DNA of 64,000 nt from Neckera pumila (lineage: Eukaryota > Streptophyta > Bryopsida > Hypnales > Neckeraceae): NCBI GenBank assembly GCA_963969595.1, contig OZ018409.1:3288501-3352500 (forward strand). The letters run 5' to 3'. The translations under genes and the position numbers were made by a program. Each line of letters starts with the position of its first letter. Within the stretch, counting starts at the first letter, position 1. Under the pieces are notes generated by a model. It had not been told where the DNA came from. It did not search any database and saw only the letters and a list, made by a program, of their open reading frames with translations. This document shows, one piece after another, positions 48,625 to 61,106 of this stretch.

Positions 48625-51082
48625 TGTCTTTCGTAAGGAAGCGTCATTGGCATTTGACTTGGATGTGAACTAACAAACGCATTGTTTGTATGGAATCAGA
48701 AACGGCAAGAAATCAGCAGCAACAATGCGATGAATGAACAGGCAAATTAAAGCGAATCACGCAGCTTGGGCGCTCTCTCCCTGTGCTCTACAGTATCCAA
48801 AAAAAGGATATGTAATTTCTCAGATGCACATAACATTCAGTAGCCTTCAAAGAGGCTCGAGAAGAGGCTGCCTTTCCTTCTATGGAGTCCTCATCCACAA
48901 AAATTCATCCTCACATAAATAATTTAAGCTTGAATACCAGGATAGTGGCAATACATTATGGTGTGTTGCATTTTCTTTTATTAATTTTAGGACCTAAACA
49001 TACAAATCAACAAATATTTGTAGCTAAAGATGGTGGCAAAGAATCCAATGAGTATTGCATTACAACCATTTGCCATCAATAACATATTTTGGATTTTCAA
49101 GTGAAAAAACAAATCTATATATACACATGGAGTGGTAGTAGGTAGAACAACCCATGTGGGATAAATGAATTAGAATTTGTAGTTTCTCAAGCACTCATAT
49201 TTAAGTCAAAAACAAAGAATGATGTTAAAAGTAGAATTTCAGACCTCATCATACTACTAAAATCATAACTCCCTCTGTAATATCACAAATGCTACCATTA
49301 ATAATAGGGGCTCATGCTTGCTATGCTACGCATTCATTGTATCACATATTAGTAAAATTTTGATATATTAGAGTACAATGCATGATAATGATTTCAATAA
49401 GTCTTTGAAATAATTAATCTTAATATTTTGTAAAAATATTTTCAATCATGCATACATAAAAATAATATTTTCACACAATGTTATATTACAAAAATAGTGT
49501 AGTAGTTTGCAATCACCTCTATAATATCACTTTTACAGCTTTTATGATTTCAAAATTCTATTGCTACTACCAAATGATTTGAAAAATTTATTCAATTGAA
49601 GTGATTTTGGATTTCACAACAATTAAGTTGTTTATGAAGTTTTTGAAATTTACAAGTTTTTCTTTTCAATTCACCAAGTTTTTGAATTGCCATTGTTTGT
49701 AACAATTGAGTCAACTTTTGAATTCATTATAATAAATGTGTATCTTTTACAATATTCACCATTGCATATATTTCATTCATCATTCAATAAATTTCGATTG
49801 TACATTTCAATATATGCTTACTTATAAACAAAATTATACAAAGATTTTTGTAATTTTTATTTGAAGATTTATTGAAATATTTGTTCTTCATTTTATCTAA
49901 TACATAAAAGTTCTAATAAAATTCTAATCATGAATGCGTAGCATAGCAAGCGCCAATTTAGGTATAGTAGAATATCTTTTTCCAAAAAACTTTGAACTCA
50001 AAAAAGTTAGTGAATGAAGATACGTTTCACCTTCAAAAATCCGTTTGGAATTTTGAATCTCCAATCAAAAGTTAAGGATCGATGTTCACAAAATCAGGTC
50101 AGATTGGAGAACGGGCCTGGAACGACCCTCCAAAGTCCCCCAATCCCTTCTAATGTTCAAGGAACATGTCACTCATTCTTAGATAGGGGACGCATTTAGA
50201 ACTCGGGTGATTTGTAGACCTCCTATCTTCATTTAAGCTACCCTTTGTATATGATTTCGTATGTAGCCTCAACATTTGTCAAAGATTCACAAGAAATGTG
50301 GTACAGTGCAATGCTTGGTGCAGGATTTTATGTTGAACAGTAAGGTAGAAACATCTAAAAGCGTCCCTATTCCCATTCTTATCTAGACTAGGGGAGGCAA
50401 TCCATTCTTGACCGATGCCCCATTGTGGCCATGTATACTGTTGTCTTTCCATGAAGGAGGAGATGACAAGTGATTAATTAGGGCGTGGTTCCCAATGCAG
50501 TTGTGGCACATTAGGATTGCCTCCAAGACTCTCAATATTGCAACCAACCTTTGGTGGATTTTGCAACCGGGCCTTGGTTGCAAATAGGAAAGTCATTATG
50601 ACTAGAATGGGTCAAATAGAATCTTCAACCAAAAAATTCATAGTAAATATGTTTTGAGAAATAAAAATCTAAAAAATTACGGAAACCTTCCAAACTCTAT
50701 TTTTGCACTTAAGAAATTTTTCCCAGTGAAGAAATTTGCCTGTAGATATGCGTAATTCCTCAAGTGATCGGAAATGGATTGCCTCCCCTACTACTAAATG
50801 CATCCCTTGATTTCTATTAATGTGTTCTTTAAACAATTAACTTTGATTCACTGATGCATTTGAAGAACAAATACTTAACTTTGATTTGTTGACTACTAAT
50901 TTATTTAGATTTTGGTTTAGGGTCCACCTATATGACAATTTCAATGGTCTAGGGAGCCTCTACATTTGAAAAATCATAAAAATTACATACCACATCTGAA
51001 TAATCTATTTTTTTTATGAATATTCATGATTTTCACTTGCTAATACTACAAAAATATTCTTTTTAGGAAAAGGTGTCTCTAA
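48625..51082. other. AT-rich intergenic region
   Basis: No gene supported. 50040-50420 is diverged from parts of the palindrome spacer: 'gttcacaaaatcaggtcag... cctggaacgaccctcc' against 13635-13690, and 'aaggtagaaacatct' against 13102. This marks a dispersed repeat. Confidence 0.4.
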
Positions 51083-51514
51083 CTATGTTGTATTGCTCAT
51101 ATTGACGGTTTTAGGTGTTTCCACTATAATCCACTCAAAAGCGATACGACTTGTTTTTGAAGGAATATGAAACAATACATTCTCCCTAGCTATCTTTGTA
51201 AACAAAATTGTCAAATTGCTAAAGAAACATGGGATGCTACTACTCTTTTGGGGATGAATGTACACACTTTGGATGAATAAAGAATCTTCACCCATGTTTG
51301 TTAATATTTCATCCATGTCAATGGGTGCAAATAGTTTCATCACGCAAGTGAAGAGCAAGCGCTTTCTGCACTGCCCAACATAGTGTGGTGCAAAGGAAAA
51401 ACAATCTTCCCCACATGGTGTACTATCAAGTACAAATAAGAATTCACAGTGACTCACAAGTGCAAACTTTGTGTGTACAAAAACAAGACAAAACTCTTTT
51501 TTTGGGCCCGCCAT
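51083..51514 (-). CDS. Possible 143-codon ORF, unknown
   Basis: Single uninterrupted minus-strand frame starting MAGPKKEFCLVFVHTKF. It is rich in Phe, Cys and Ile; no motif, signal peptide or family was recognised. It stands out by length in an AT-rich region where stops are frequent. No splice partners found. It could be a fragment of a decayed gene or a chance frame. Confidence 0.3.
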   Translation of the reverse strand: MAGPKKEFCLVFVHTKFALVSHCEFLFVLDSTPCGEDCFSFAPHYVGQCRKRLLFTCVMKLFAPIDMDEILTNMGEDSLFIQSVYIHPQKSSSIPCFFSNLTILFTKIARENVLFHIPSKTSRIAFEWIIVETPKTVNMSNTT

Positions 51515-51699
51515 CCCGTCATTGGGGTGGACAGAGACATCTGTAACAAAATTTCACTTACTATAGTTTTCTGCCTTTTATTGAAGACTTGTTCAATGTG
51601 TGCCCAGGAAACAAGAACAAGACAAACAATTGAAACCCATCTGTGACATAAGGTAGGAGGCTAAAAACAGTTTGGGCATTTTGAACCAAACATGATATA

Positions 51700-51960
51700 G
51701 AGGTACATTTTGCTTTCTTCAATTAATCAACATGTACAAATGGTGTAGATTTTAGGAGGTGGTCGCTTTTAGAGACCTATGGCATTTCAGTTTCAAAATT
51801 TCATAACTAATTCCACAAAGCTCCAAAAAATATGAAACAACTTGGGCCACATGTCATTTTGTCTTGTCTTTCAAGGAAATTTTACTGAAAAATATTTCAA
51901 GATGTTTTACCTCCCCAAAATTCAATTTCAGCGCTTGGATGATCACTTCATGGACCTCCT
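51700..51960 (+). repeat. Dispersed repeat, copy 2
   Basis: Counterpart of 25040-25250. Confidence 0.55.
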
Positions 51961-52302
51961 ACCTTAGTGATATGAAGTTCTATGGATCAGTATAATTATA
52001 GTGTCAAGTCACCTAATTCCAACATCTAGTCAACCTTCCTATTTGCGTCAGTTACGCACCCACTTTTGCAAAACTCATTTCCACAAAATCCATTCTTTTT
52101 GGGCAGGCAATTGGATGCTATTTGTGAGATTGAAAATGATATCAAATTTGTATCTATTTATAGACAATTTAAAGGCTGATAAAGGCATGGCTCATTAAAT
52201 GTTAGTTCAAGTAGGTTAGCTGTAAATAAAAGCTTGTCAAAACAAGTTGCAGCTTTAGGCAATAAATGATGTGCTTTTAGAATGTTAAACGTGTGCTTTT
52301 AA

Positions 52303-53227
52303 CCCCTAAGGGACCGGAATACATTTTTTGTCTGTATATAAATTTTGGGCAGGTACGTGTGACTAGAGATTTTTTATATTTTAGACTAAAATTTTCATAG
52401 AAAGTGGGCATGAAGAATATCTTTCATATGCACAAAATTTCATGACATTTGGAAATGTGAATCAAAAGTTATGGCTTAATATGTTAATTTTTTTTGTAAC
52501 TGGATAGTTCGAGCAGATAAAAAAAAATCACTTCTTTTAAAAACAAAAATTTGAAATTGGTTTTCTAGAGTTATATATAGAGAGAGAAAGCTTTGAATCA
52601 TCCAATTTTAATCCATGAGTCAAAAATGAAGATTTTTAGTTTGCGGGCAGTTATAGATTCTAAACTCTAAAATAAACCTTGAAGTCCTCAATCTTATTCA
52701 ATTTTAAATGTTTTTTGAAAAAAATTAAATTTGAAGATGTAGATTGTTTATTGCAACATTGCAACCATTAGGATTGGCATTTTTCAATTCTATAATTAAA
52801 TTCTTGACAATTTTGTATTTTGAATCAGTCTCTACTTCTATGTACTTACTATTTTTTTCCTATATGTTATACAGTTCCAAATGAAGTACAAATTTTCAAG
52901 CATGTAGCCAACTTGTCTAGGAAAAAGAATTTAAAGGAGCACCATCATTTTGGACAATTTTTCATCAAAAAATGAGCTTGTGAAGAGCAGCTGCCCTATT
53001 TTTCACATGGCCAAAACAATGATTTCAAGGAATTTGAAAGCTTATATCTTGCAATCCATTCGGTGGAAATTTCTGAAATTTTTACCACATGTTCTCCAGT
53101 CAGCATAATACAAGATCCTATGGTTACATGTGTTAAAAAAAGTTTTTTTCAAAAATTGGATACTTGTACTAGAAATGGCAGTTTTTGAACATTTTTGACG
53201 AAAAACATAGTCATGGAACCTTAGGGG
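52303..53227 (+). mobile_element. TTAA-flanked family 1 element, copy E
   Basis: 925 bp, TTAA at 52299-52302 and 53228-53231. Ends CCCCTAAGGGACCGG and GAACCTTAGGGG. Aligns with copy D along its length. No shared coding frame. Confidence 0.85.
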
Positions 53228-53568
53228 TTAAAACACTCATCAACTGGTATTAGACAAGTCACAAATCTTTGAAATCTTTTTTAAAATGGTCATGACCCCA
53301 ACCTCCTCTACGGTTTTAAAGTTTTGTACCAAACGTGTTTGAAATTTTTACATCAATTTCAGTTCTTACACTAGAAGGAAATGAGGGTTTTTGCAACTAC
53401 ACTATGCAACTAGTTTTTAGTTGCATAGGACACTTGTGCCTACTTTGCGGCTGGTGTTAATGTGGAGAATTCTCGATAGACTTGTAGTTACTGTGGACAC
53501 CATCTCATATGCGACTTGTTTGTTTTAAAATATTATTTTCATTGATTTGTAGATTTCAGAATTTCAAA

Positions 53569-53770
53569 TTTACCTTTTTTCTAGATTTTCCAGATCTACC
53601 TTTCTTTTGGATTTTTCAGAGTTACCTTTTTTCTAGATTTTCCAGATCTACCTTTCTTCTGGATTTTTCAGAGTTACCTTTTTTCTAGATTTTTCAGATC
53701 TACCTTTCTTCTAGATTTTTCAAAATTACCTTTTTTTTAGATTTTTCAGATCTACATTTCTTCTAGATTT
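53569..53770 (+). repeat. 52 bp tandem repeat, ~4 copies
   Basis: Units 'ttaccttttttctagatt' followed by 'cagatctacctttcttc'. Each unit is itself two related halves of about 26 bp. Lies inside the CACTA-like element. Confidence 0.85.
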
Positions 53771-54376
53771 TAGAATTTCAAATCTATCTTTTTTTAGATT
53801 TCAAAATTTTGAATCTACCTTATTTCTAGATTTCAAAATTTTAAATATTGATATTTAATAGATTTCATCGATTAGGAAACCTTATAATTTTATAGATTTA
53901 AATTTTTTTTGGATTTTAAGTATTTTTGGATTTCTATAGATTATAGAAATCTACAAGTTATAGAAATCAATACTCTGTAGATATCTACAAATCATAGAAG
54001 TCTTAGAATTAAATCAGAAAACTAATTGTACAAAACTACAACAACTTACAAGTCTTATATGTCCAATCTAATGGTAGTCTTTACAACTAATATGGGACAA
54101 TTGATATAAGTCAAATGGGAATGAACTCTAGAAGCAACTAGGAAACAACTAGGAAATGACTAGAAAACAACTAAAAAACAACTAGTATACAACTTAAAAG
54201 CAACTAAGAAACGACTATTTTTTCACTTAGAAAATTCAGTTTTTCGGTTGATTTGGTGGCATTCATTTGGTTCACTTTTCTATTGATTTCTTCCAAATCA
54301 ACAAATCACTCTCCAAATCAATAGAAAAGTGAATCAAATCTAGTATGCAACCAAATCAACAAAAAAGCTAAATTTC

Positions 54377-54690
54377 TAGTACACTAAAAATGATATTTAG
54401 TGTTGGCAACACTAATTACGAACCTTGACACTAAATATCATAAGTAAGTAACACTAAATCTAATTTCTAACACTAAATATGCTCTATAGTAAATCTGAAA
54501 TCTGAAAAGGTTTACATTTAGTGTTAGAACACGTTAAAGGCTAGGGAAGGAGACGATAGGAGCGGAGGCGGCACATTGAAGTCCAACACAACACTAAATC
54601 CGCTACAATTCAGATTTAGTGTTGTGGCTGGTAGGGGGGTAAAACACTAAATGTCATACTACACTAAATATCATTTTTAGTGTAGTGTAA
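54377..54690. mobile_element. Nested MITE with CACTAAAAATG ends
   Basis: Starts CACTAAAAATGATATTTAGTG and ends with its inverse ('cactaaatatcatttttagtg'), about 300 bp, with further internal 'aacactaaat' repeats. Lies within the larger CACTA-like element. Confidence 0.6.
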
Positions 54691-55153
54691 AAAATGACTA
54701 GGAAACAACTAGTGTACAACTAGAAAGCGACTAGAAAGCAACTACTAGAGAACTTTGGTTAGTTGACAGTTGCAATCTTTTTCTAGTTGTTTTCTAGTTT
54801 TTTTTGGCAACTATAGATTGACTTCTTTGCAACTAAAACAATGTATCAATGCTGTAAAACAACAACATAAGACAATGAAGTTAGATTTGGTGCTAATAGA
54901 GAGGATTACAGCCGCAAGATAGTTGTATAGGACACTAGTTGCATAGTAGCCGGTTGTGCTGGGCACGTTTTTCTTCTAGTATTATCAGATTAATATGATT
55001 CCACTTGCATTTGAGTCCTCTCAACTAATTCTTTCTCTAAAAAATACTATACATACAACAATAAGCACATTGCACAAGACAGGCCGAGATTGCAAATGTA
55101 GGTGATCATATTTAGGCTGATCGTAGGCTAGGCGAAGTCCTACCTAAGTTAAG

Positions 55154-55412
55154 TACAAAAATTAGCGAAATTGGGCTGCCTTAACAATTAGGTTGCCTTC
55201 ATTGAGAGAATTTAGCTCATGAGCCACTGCTTGTCCACGTAGAAGCGCATACAATTCTCTAAACGTGAGCCATGAACAATGCACCAACCCATACAACACA
55301 CATAGTTCCTTCATTACTGCATTCTTCTATAATGATTGTATTGTATATAGTTATGTAGTATTGACTGTCGATAAATTAGTATGGGGCAACCTAATTTCAC
55401 TATAACTAGTGC
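55154..55412. mobile_element. Family 3 MITE, copy 3
   Basis: Shares 'gcttgtccacgtagaagc', 'caccaacccata' and 'ggggcaacctaatttcac' with copy 2. About 259 bp. Confidence 0.65.
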
Positions 55413-56536
55413 GCCCTGTGCCGTTGCCACAGCCAAACCATAGTAAAATTAATTTTCTAATTTTCCAATTCATAATAAAAACTTTGAAATTCAATATTTT
55501 TCTCATTGTCATTCCATTCGCCACGAAACAAAGCTCGTCCATCCCTCCTTGCCTAGAACTTTCCAACAGTACCCAAAACGCAACCAAAATCAAAAGAAAA
55601 ACAATTTTCTAATTTTTTGATCCATAAATACTTCAAAATTCAATAACTTCTGCACCATAGGTCCAAATGCCATGAAACCAAGCCCGTGCATGCCTCCTCA
55701 CCAAGCGCTCTCCGACGGTACCAAGTACGCAACCGGGGGATGCATGATTTGGGAGATCTCAACGTAACAAACCAAACAAATGAGGTATCTAAATATAGGT
55801 AGAAAACCATGCTAACCCGCCCTTTTTTTTTGGGCGAAATGGAGCCAGAAAGCACCATTTCACAGTGAAAATCTTTTTTCCGCCAGAAAAGTTTCAACCC
55901 AATTTAAAATATGGATGAAATTGACAAATTTGGATGAAAAAGTGCATAAATTTGATTGAAAAGTATTTCTGGGTACCAAAGATGGATGTACGAAGAAATA
56001 AAATGCTTTGCCAAATTTGAAGTGATCGCCATCCTGGCCCTCTTTTTCAAAAACCAAAAAAAAGGGCTGATGCTAACTTAAGGTATGGATTTTGTGTAAG
56101 CAAGCCCATAACGCTCTGAGTTGGTACCAACTGAGAAATAATGGATGCCGACCCTGAGCCAGAGTTGACAAACTCCTCCGGATAGGAGCCAATACGACAT
56201 TGGCTGGCAAGCTCGTAGCCCAAGTCCAAGGCCCTCGATCACACTCAACTGCCAATTAAGATGAGTCAGTGCCCCCACTCATTTCCAGCATCTTCAGCTG
56301 TCCTGGCTCACTCCCCTCTGGAAATGCATTTGGATTGTTCAAAGCTTCCACAACGATCAATGACTTCCCCATTACGCTACCATCAGCATATCATGAGCCA
56401 CTTGGTTGGCGTATGCTCTGTCAACGCGAGCAGGCAGGGACCAGTTCTCACACAATCACGGCTATCATTCAGATATCCTCGCTCGCTGACTGACTGCAGA
56501 GATTTCAAATACCGCAACCACAACTTTAATATGCGC
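55413..56536. other. Intergenic, slightly GC-richer
   Basis: Several overlapping frames on both strands (56047-56278 minus, 56261-56548 plus) without recognisable domains. A decayed gene or exon is possible at 56050-56280 (minus) but cannot be supported. Confidence 0.3.
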
Positions 56537-56620
56537 TACACAAAATAGTGAAATGAGGTGGACCCATACTAACTAACTTCTCGACAGTCCACACTATCAC
56601 TGCTTTTGGAAAAACGTTAA

Positions 56621-56861
56621 ATTGTGCCATCCTTTGTGCGCCCAACAGGGTAAATTTGGGTTTCACAAAAGTAAATAAAAGCTCCCTATATTTGGGCCGT
56701 GTCTAGGGATACTTACTAGCCCCCCCCCTAGCTAATTTGGGGCCTCTGATTGCAAATATGAATTCAGATTTTGAAAATAAAGAAACTTGTGGCAAATAAA
56801 AAATTTCAGCGTTTTCCCCGGGGTAAATTTGGCCCGCAGGGCCCACAAAGGATGGCACGAT
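56621..56861. mobile_element. Family 2 TTAA MITE, copy 3
   Basis: 241 bp, TTAA at 56617-56620 and 56862-56865. Ends ATTGTGCCATCC and GGATGGCACGAT. The interior is in the opposite orientation to copies 1 and 2. Confidence 0.85.
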
Positions 56862-57175
56862 TTAACGTCCTGCCTGCTTTTGTACAATGATGCATTCCAT
56901 TCAGAGCCATGTGTATGGCATAGATGGGTGCACCAATTCAGGGCTTGGTTCAGAGAGTGGCATGCTTTGTGTCAAAAAGAAAAAGAAAAGAGAGTGGCAC
57001 GTGTCTCCATGTGGAACAAGCATTGATCCACGATAGCAGACCCACTGCAACACGCTGAAGTGACTCTCTAAACGTTTTGCACCATTGATCTTCTAAGATC
57101 AATGGATCAATGGATTATTTGATGTGTTGCTTTAGCGTGTTGTTGTGGAGCTGCTCTGAGGAAATTTATCTCTAG

Positions 57176-58106
57176 CCCCTAAAGGCCCAAGGCCTTTTTT
57201 TCTCCCAAAAAACATTCAAATCTGCCATTTTTTTAGCAAAGAGTGAAAAAAAAATTAAAAAAATGTTTTTTTTGCACATCGAACCATAGGATCTTATAGC
57301 TAACTAGTATGAGAATGTGTGGAGAAAATTTCAGAATTTTTGACCGCACAGATTGCAAGATATATCTGCGTTTAAAGTGGAAAAAATAAGATTTTTAGCA
57401 CATTGCGGGACCAGATTTTTTGACTTTAAACATTTTTAACTTAAAATTTTTGCACTATAGCGTTTTGATCTTTAAATCTTTATAGTGGAGAATTGAGTTG
57501 AGAGTCTAGGAAAAAAATAAAAAATTCAAAAAAGCTTAATTATCATTCTTTAAAAAATTGTTAAGTAGAAGTAGGTACGAGATAGAAGGAAAATCTAAAA
57601 TATTCATATATTTTTTATGGAATTAAAATGCACTAATCCCAATGGTGAGGTTATTCTAGCAAGCAAACTAAACCATTACAAAAAAAAAAAATTGAAAAAT
57701 TACAAAAATTGCATTCCGAAATGAATCCTACAAGTTATTTTTTTCAAGAAGATGCTCTAACTGCCCGAAAAACAAGAATGTCCATAACTTCCTCATAGCA
57801 AATCCAATTGAAATGAATCAAAGCTTCCCCAATAGACAAAAATATAATATATGAGAGAAAAAATATTTTAAAAAAAAATTCAAAATTTTGCAAATTTTTT
57901 TTGCTACCCTCCTTCCCTACGCACTCCAAGAAATGGCATAACTTCTCACTGGAAGGTCCGATTTCAAAATCTTTTTTTTCTGCCACATACCTCTCTCAAT
58001 TCTTCATTTTCTCAAAAAGTTTCAAAGAATCACGACAAAATTTCAGCCCATAGGTACCTGCCCAAAAACGCATTTGTCCCCTGAAGGGACAATGGGCTTT
58101 TAGGGG
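57176..58106. mobile_element. Family 1 element with CTAG duplication, copy F
   Basis: 931 bp. Ends CCCCTAAAGGCCCAAGG and GGGCTTTTAGGGG as in other copies, but flanked by CTAG (57172-57175, 58107-58110) instead of TTAA. The interior aligns with C2. Confidence 0.8.
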
Positions 58107-58157
58107 CTAGTAAGGCAACCTAATTGACAAGGCAACCTAATTTCACTATTTTGTGTA

Positions 58158-60947
58158 CTTATTATGCATAATTTCTACTATTCAAATTGGCCTGAATGGT
58201 TTCCAAATCATCTTTTGTTGACAAAGAAACTAGAGATTCCACCGCTTCAAAGAATGACATTAATTGCAAAGCAAAGCAACAGTTTTTAAGGGTTCATGGT
58301 GTTTTTAGATGGACGATCAAAAAAAGCCTAGCCTACACCAGTTTTGACATTGGCGTGCTATATATTCTCAAAAGTCATTCTCAAAAGTGATTCATACTCA
58401 TTATGCAAGGTTTGGAGTGTCACACTTAGGTAGGTTTTATTGCAAAGCCGTGCGGTTACTTTAGCTTGTATTAGAGACTCATGTCTGACATAAGTGACTG
58501 TCCGATTGAGTTGCTGTGACATTATTTGAAGACTGAAGAGGAATGTCTCTTTTTGAAAAAAGAGGTTGCAGGCGAAGCCAATTGACTTGAATGTCTTTGG
58601 AGGGCTGATTACCGAGCTAATTAATCCAGGTGTAGTTTGAAAGATCAACCCGGTTCCAGTTTACAGTACTGTACAGTACAGTAGTTGGCCAGTCTACGTT
58701 TTGTAACAGTAAGCTAGTTTTTGTGGTATCCGTGTCCATGTCGAATACTGTACAACCAAGGAGACGAGGTCCAGAAACTTCTCTGATAAATTTCACCGTG
58801 CATAAAATTTTTGTCTCGAACATTTTGTTGCAAAAGTATGCCCGGTTTAGTGCACTAAAATCTATACTCTGACTTACTTCCAATATGGTCAAATTCGCTA
58901 AGTTGGTGAGTTTCAAAGTGCTCAAAAACGAGCACAAGTGAAGATTGTAGAAAATTTTGTCATTTTAACAAAATAAATTACATTTAATAGGTTTGAAATG
59001 TTTCAATACATCATAATGCTACGAAGCTAAGTTTCTTGATCCCAAGAGGAATAGGAAAGAGGCAAGAAAATTCTGCCTCTGTCCATAACAAAAAAATATA
59101 CAACAAGCAAATCCCAACACTACAAGAATGGCGTCGCTTTCTCACTCAACACTAAAGTAATGGGAGGTGCCAAAGGCACTGAGCACGTGCCAAAGGTAGT
59201 AATGGAGCTTATCACATAAACAAAAATTCCCCATTGCAAGGTTTGAGAAACTGCGCCGGTATTGTAGGTTCCGAAACATCAAACTTGTAAGTTAGAAGAA
59301 GCAGAGTTGGAAGCCTCACCTGCCGATTCCGTGCTACTCTGATACATAATTGCCATATCATCAAAACTAACTACAATGAAGTCTTTATGACTCTCAAATA
59401 CACACTTAGCTCACTACCAAATAATATTCTGTCGGAATACAATGACAATGATCGAGGTAGAAAACATCTACACTAGTTTTATATATTCATCTTTTGCAGA
59501 TTGGGACACACAAGTTTAACGCATTCGAGGTCGTCCGCAGTCCGCAGTCCCTTCAATAAACGAGACACCCCAAGAACCACCCGTGTACCTCGGATTGGTG
59601 AACAATCATATGCTCGCTCAATGCCATGCCCACCGTACCAACTGCTGTTGAGCGATCAAAAACAAAAAACTGTCCATGATCATTGACTCCGCCTCGCCTG
59701 CAGGCAGTTGACCCAAGAAAACAAAAAGGAAGGAATTCGATCAGCAGGACCAGCTTTGGTTGCTTCCCCCGAAATTTCAAAAGGTTTGGAAACGCACTCG
59801 CCCTTCGGATGAGAGCACTGGAATGATGCTGGCCGTGGGGCCAGCCAAGCCAGGAATTATTTGGCAAAAGAATTCGGGTCATGGGAAAGTGAGGAGTGAT
59901 CACGACCTTTGCAACCGGCGGACGTGCCTGGCAATTCAATAATCAGAGAGGGAACCAACTGAACTGGGGCTATTTGGGGGAAGAGACAAAGAGTGTGCCA
60001 AAGCTAGCCTCATCTGGAAGCACGACACGTTGCAACAACAGGGAGGGGAAAAAAAGTGCCGGCGGGGTTCGATCATGGACAGTGCAAGCCACTGATGATT
60101 CATTCCGGATTGGACATATTTCGGATGGAAATCGAAAAAAACTGACCGACAAAAAGAATTTGCTTGATAATTGATTTTCATGGGTATCCACCTTGTGTTT
60201 CCACATTTTTTTTACTTTCTAGTCTAGAATGAATTCACAGTATTGAATTCTGAGTACGTGTTAAATTGAAAGAAAACCCTTCTCACTTGATTGATTGTCA
60301 ACTTCGACCAAGTCAAAGATTGTCAAGGGACACTGTTCAAACATGAGATAATGCCTGCATGTGTTGAACTAGGGGTGGAAGATGAAGAATTAGCTTACAA
60401 ATTCTACAAATTCTACAAAAATCAGTTTACAAATATTTGAAAAGTTGCCCAGCAACCCATAGTAGAACCAATTATCGCACTACCGTACACAAGTTATAAC
60501 CTAGCTTGCAAACATAGGTACACTCCACCTCCACTTCACCTCAAAGATTGGCGGTTTTCACAGGCACACAATTAATCATGCGTATGGGTCACTATAGTAG
60601 TGAATGATTTTTTACTTACCTGTGAGGATTATTCCTCAAACAACGTACCTGATGCGATTGATAGCTACTGAATGATGTATGTTTACTTTCCTGGCCTGAA
60701 GGAGAGGAGTATTTCTCAAACAAGCTGATGCGAAAGAGTGACAGTAAGCCAATGATGCCATGGAAACACATGGATCCATCTCTGTGAAGTGAGAAAAGAA
60801 TGAAAACAAAAAAAAGTGGCAAAAAAATCAACTGCATGAACCGAATCTCGAAGCCCAACAACCTCGTGACTAGCACCCTTTCGAAAGGCGAAGGTTCATG
60901 GTTCCCAATTCCCAGGGAAAGTTCTCGAATCGACTAGCTGGTACATG
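58158..60947. other. Intergenic, no gene supported
   Basis: 59500-60200 is GC-richer, with open frames up to 128 codons (59553-59939, minus) that match nothing recognised. No terminal repeats seen. Confidence 0.35.
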
Positions 60948-60954
60948 TATATAA
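60948..60954 (+). promoter_or_regulatory. Candidate TATA box of aspartic protease gene
   Basis: TATATAA, 153 bp upstream of the predicted ATG. The position would leave a leader of about 125 nt. No transcript evidence. Confidence 0.35.
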
Positions 60955-61106
60955 TTCGCCCCAACTACTGTGAAAATTACAGCATTCCGTCTGACCACCT
61001 TGAAGTCTCAAGGGGCCACGGACTGCTCGTCGTGATTCACCCAGGCGAGCTTTGAGTGTGCAGCAGCAGGATTTGGGAGGAATTCTCGATCGAGAATTGA
61101 GTAACA

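Larger units (their letters stand above)
53369..54981. mobile_element. CACTA-like non-autonomous element
   Basis: 1,613 bp, start CACTAGAAGG and end TTCTTCTAGTA, with the 3 bp duplication TTA on both sides (53366-53368, 54982-54984). Many 'caactag'/'ctagttg' motifs form subterminal arrays, as in CACTA elements. It contains a 52 bp tandem repeat and a smaller inverted-repeat insert. No transposase. Confidence 0.7.
56537..58157. mobile_element. Element with TACACAAAATAGTGAAAT ends, holding two inserts
   Basis: Left end TACACAAAATAGTGAAATGA and right end its inverse (one mismatch in 23). The terminal sequence resembles family 3. Removing the family 2 insert (56621-56861) and the family 1 insert (57176-58106) leaves about 450 bp. 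Confidence 0.6.

Noticed and set aside
59553..59939. 128-codon minus-strand frame in a GC-richer stretch
   Set aside because: No recognisable domain, several overlapping frames on both strands, no splice partners.
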